9,543 bases of DNA, from contig JBMFIF010000061.1 of the NCBI GenBank assembly GCA_049976445.1, positions 1 through 9,543 on the forward strand, written 5' to 3'. Numbering within the stretch: position 1 is the stretch's first letter; each line of letters starts with the position of its first letter. The notes under the pieces were generated by a model. The model was not told the origin of the DNA. It was given only the letters and a program-made list of their open reading frames with translations, and did not search any database. Shown here piece after piece: positions 7,070 to 9,543 of the stretch. This DNA is from JAVZOV01 sp049976445 (GTDB lineage Archaea > Thermoproteota > Thermoprotei > Gearchaeales > WAQG01). The position numbers were made by a program, and so were the translations under genes.

Positions 7070-7420
7070 CTTTCAGTTCATTTTTGTCTGATACGCCATG
7101 TCAATTCTGACGATGTCATTTCTTTTTTTACTCTCTTTCAGTTCATTTTTGTCTGATACATCACTGTTAGGCCCCGTGTATTGAAATCCACCTTATCCCT
7201 TTCAGTTCATTTTTGTCTGATACATGGTAACGACAACATCAAAATATAGAGTATTCTGTAAACTCTTTCAGTTCATTTTTGTCTGATACGGGAAGTTGAT
7301 GAAAGGCTGATAAACAAGGAGGGCAAGATCTTTCAGTTCATTTTTGTCTGATACAGAAATACTTGACAAATACATAGGAAAAGGATACGCAGTATCTTTC
7401 AGTTCATTTTTGTCTGATAC

Positions 7421-7460
7421 ATAATGTTACAAAATACCATACTTTCAGTAATATTCTTAT
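7421..7460 (-). other. Spacer 116: near-duplicate of spacer 10
   Basis: This 40-bp spacer matches the last 40 bases of spacer 10 at about 33 positions. The mismatches are six in the left ten bases and one near the right end. It is 106 units closer to the presumed leader, so it was probably acquired later from a diverged relative of the same target. It carries the same internal handle copy at 7442-7449. Confidence 0.9.
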
Positions 7461-8817
7461 CTTTCAGTTCATTTTTGTCTGATACTTACCACCTTCCTTA
7501 ACATCAACAGGAAATAGTGAAAACTTTCAGTTCATTTTTGTCTGATACTTCTATATCGCTTGCGTGGAATGTTGCTGCTCCGCCTGCTTTCAGTTCATTT
7601 TTGTCTGATACAATACATACATTAGTAATTTTAGCAGAATTAACATATACGCTTTCAGTTCATTTTTGTCTGATACGCATCGCGCATATGTTTTTGTATA
7701 ATATCCAAATGGGTCCTTTCAGTTCATTTTTGTCTGATACTCCGCACTTTCGTCCTACTCACTAACAGGTACTCATACTTTCAGTTCATTTTTGTCTGAT
7801 ACCTAATATGCCATCAAGACCAGGAGGGTGTTAATAAACTTTCAGTTCATTTTTGTCTGATACAATATATTGCCAAGTTGTGCTAAGAGGAAATCAGACA
7901 GATCTTTCAGTTCATTTTTGTCTGATACATGTTAGCATATTCATATAGTTGGTAAGCCAAATAAATTATCTTTCAGTTCATTTTTGTCTGATACTTTTAG
8001 ATACATTAACGATAGGCGGATTAAAAACATTAGCTTTCAGTTCATTTTTGTCTGATACTGTTTTGGAGAAATTGTATAAGCTTAGGTTGCAGCAAACTTT
8101 CAGTTCATTTTTGTCTGATACTCACCACTAGGTACTGTAACCTTCTCAACAAAGAACTTTCAGTTCATTTTTGTCTGATACACGCTTGGACTGGCATCGG
8201 GAACATGACGATATCCCTCTACTACTTTCAGTTCATTTTTGTCTGATACATGAATAAAATAATCAAGATATGTGAAGAAATAGAAAACTTTCAGTTCATT
8301 TTTGTCTGATACTTATTTAGCCTTGCGAAAGCCTAAGCTTTAATTGGTCTTTCAGTTCATTTTTGTCTGATACCTAACCCAAGTAGAGCTAAAGTAACTG
8401 TACCACCCTTCTTTCAGTTCATTTTTGTCTGATACGGCTATTAAAAGGCTAAAGAAATTTAAGCGTGCGTTTGACTTTCAGTTCATTTTTGTCTGATACA
8501 TACGTTTTCCAATTGTCGCTATAGTACCATGCATTTGTTCTTTCAGTTCATTTTTGTCTGATACATTATTGAGATGAGGATTTGGATTGTGAATAGTTCG
8601 TTGTTCTTTCAGTTCATTTTTGTCTGATACATGGAAAGAAAAAGTGCACAAAGCACAGTGATACTTATCTTTCAGTTCATTTTTGTCTGATACAATGGTA
8701 CCAGTGCGATTACGGTAACTTTCTTTATCTTTCAGTTCATTTTTGTCTGATACATGGTTAAAGCGTATTTACAAGCATTTCAACAATCGGGTCTTTCAGT
8801 TCATTTTTGTCTGATAC

Positions 8818-8861
8818 CACCCCCATAAATAAGGTCAAATAACATCACAAAAACAACAAAA
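8818..8861 (-). other. Spacer 138: 44 bp, overlaps the target of spacer 3
   Basis: The first 20 bases repeat 153-172 of spacer 3. The frame then reads AAA TAA, a possible gene end followed by an A-rich stretch. Spacer 138 lies near the presumed leader, so it is probably one of the youngest in the window. Confidence 0.8.
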
Positions 8862-9532
8862 CTTTCAGTTCATTTTTGTCTGATACTAGTTATAAGCATT
8901 CTCACACGTGAGTTTTAACACGCACTTTCAGTTCATTTTTGTCTGATACGTAAGGACGAAGTGAAAATAAGGAAAAGAGGATTAATATACTTTCAGTTCA
9001 TTTTTGTCTGATACGGTAACTACATTCTTACATCATCAATTTTCATTTCCTTTTACTTTCAGTTCATTTTTGTCTGATACACTTAGTAACACGTTTTAGG
9101 AATAAACTTATTGACATTATCCTTTCAGTTCATTTTTGTCTGATACATTCAAGTCTCATTTTTTCTCACGCATCTAATTAATAACTTTCAGTTCATTTTT
9201 GTCTGATACTAATTCCCCGCTCAACATTTCTCGCATCTCTAACATTCCCTTTCAGTTCATTTTTGTCTGATACGAGTTAGAACAATTAAAACAAAAAATA
9301 ATAAGCGAGCTATTCTTTCAGTTCATTTTTGTCTGATACTTTAAACTCACATGAGTACTATTTTCGCAAACAATACACTCTTTCAGTTCATTTTTGTCTG
9401 ATACGAAGTAAAAACGTACAAATTAAGCGTTTATGATAATGGCTTTCAGTTCATTTTTGTCTGATACTTCAATCTTAAAAACATTTCACTTAACCAAGCT
9501 ATACTAACTTTCAGTTCATTTTTGTCTGATAC

Positions 9533-9543
9533 TAGGTGATTTG
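9533..9543 (-). other. Partial spacer 149 at right window edge
   Basis: Eleven bases after repeat 148, shorter than any complete spacer, cut off by the window end. The array continues to the right, where the leader is expected. Confidence 0.95.

Larger units (their letters stand above)
6496..9532 (-). repeat. CRISPR repeats 101-148 (start positions)
   Basis: + strand starts of 25-bp copies: 6496, 6562, 6626, 6691, 6756, 6821, 6886, 6949, 7010, 7070, 7135, 7199, 7265, 7330, 7396, 7461, 7524, 7587, 7652, 7716, 7778, 7839, 7904, 7970, 8034, 8097, 8157, 8225, 8288, 8349, 8411, 8475, 8540, 8606, 8669, 8729, 8793, 8862, 8925, 8990, 9056, 9122, 9185, 9249, 9315, 9380, 9443, 9508. If the orientation is right these are the most leader-proximal repeats in the window. 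They are identical to the leftmost ones, so there is no gradient of decay. Confidence 0.98.
1..9543 (-). CRISPR. Giant CRISPR array, 148 full 25-bp repeats, open at both ends
   Basis: The array stores guide sequences that are transcribed and cut into crRNAs for an RNA-guided nuclease. On the + strand each repeat starts CTTTCAGTTC, continues ATTTT and ends TGTCTGATAC. I located 148 complete copies; their coordinates and spacer lengths sum exactly to the window length. No repeat variant was seen. Spacers are 35-46 bp, mostly 38-41, and unique apart from a few related pairs. The minus strand is assigned as crRNA sense because the repeat then ends AACTGAAAG, like the ATTGAAAG end of Sulfolobales 24-25 bp repeats. 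Repeat plus spacer lengths resemble archaeal type I-A/III arrays. No leader, degenerate terminal repeat or cas gene is present, so subtype is inferred from format only. The array's presence is certain; its orientation is likely (about 0.85). Confidence 0.99.

Noticed and set aside
7517..7765. Open frame of 82 codons on the + strand, the longest in the window
   Set aside because: Repeat read-through across four repeats (117-120). Its apparent internal peptide repeat is the CRISPR repeat itself.
7949..8131. Open frame of 60 codons on the + strand
   Set aside because: Repeat read-through across spacers 124-127.
8059..8348. Similarity between spacer 126 (+) and spacer 130 (-), KLRLQQ / KLRLSQ
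   Set aside because: Only about nine contiguous bases match, on opposite strands. This is within chance for a window of this size.
4127..9314. Shared word AGAACAATTAAA in spacers 65, 92 and 145 as evidence of a related trio
   Set aside because: It encodes EQLK, a common coiled-coil string in AT-rich genomes. The flanks do not align, so chance or convergence is more likely.
1..9543. Minisatellite or protein-coding tandem repeat instead of CRISPR
   Set aside because: The units between repeats are unique in sequence and vary in length by up to 11 bp, not in multiples of three, while the 25-bp repeat is invariant. That is the CRISPR format.
1..9543. T-runs in each repeat as gene terminators
   Set aside because: They are part of the repeat and no gene precedes them. 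Only an antisense-termination role is worth considering, and it is listed as inference.

Overview
The whole window lies inside one very long CRISPR array. It contains 148 complete copies of a 25-bp repeat plus the last 8 bases of another at the left edge. These enclose 148 complete spacers of 35-46 bp (mean about 39) and an 11-base spacer fragment at the right edge. The array runs off both ends, so the leader, the trailer end and any cas genes lie outside. All 148 repeats read as identical by eye. The sequence is AT-rich in both repeats and spacers. I find no protein-coding gene, rRNA or tRNA gene, insertion sequence or conventional intergenic region; the only open frames over about 60 codons are read-throughs of repeat plus spacer.

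On the minus strand the repeat starts GTATCAGAC and ends AACTGAAAG. A 24-25 bp repeat ending in (A)NTGAAAG with spacers near 40 bp is the format of thermophilic Crenarchaeota, above all Sulfolobales, where the crRNA 5' handle is AUUGAAAG. By analogy the pre-crRNA is read from the minus strand, the handle is ACUGAAAG, and the leader lies to the right of position 9543. Spacer age would then increase from right to left. A crenarchaeal host with type I-A and/or III effectors fits best, but no cas gene is visible and another archaeal (e.g. DPANN) or unusual bacterial host is not excluded. AGA/AGG arginine codons in open spacer frames fit weakly.

Layout (spacers numbered left to right): 1-8 partial repeat; 9-9532 alternating spacers 1-148 and repeats 1-148; 9533-9543 partial spacer 149. 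The interest is in the spacers. Several pairs far apart in the array derive from related but diverged sequences: 10/116, 40/68, 25/57, 3/138, 5/17 and 81/100, with 62/101 weaker. Pairs 25/57 and 40/68 differ in the way homologous coding sequences do, and 10/116 and 40/68 share the exact handle-side boundary. This suggests repeated sampling of the same genes from a diverging virus or plasmid family. Other spacers encode recognisable peptide fragments (actin-like phosphate loops in 53 and 59, Cys-x2-Cys fingers in 8 and 49), carry strong hairpins (63, 83, 88, 96, 100, 110), or contain sequence matching the array's own repeat (10, 116, 27).
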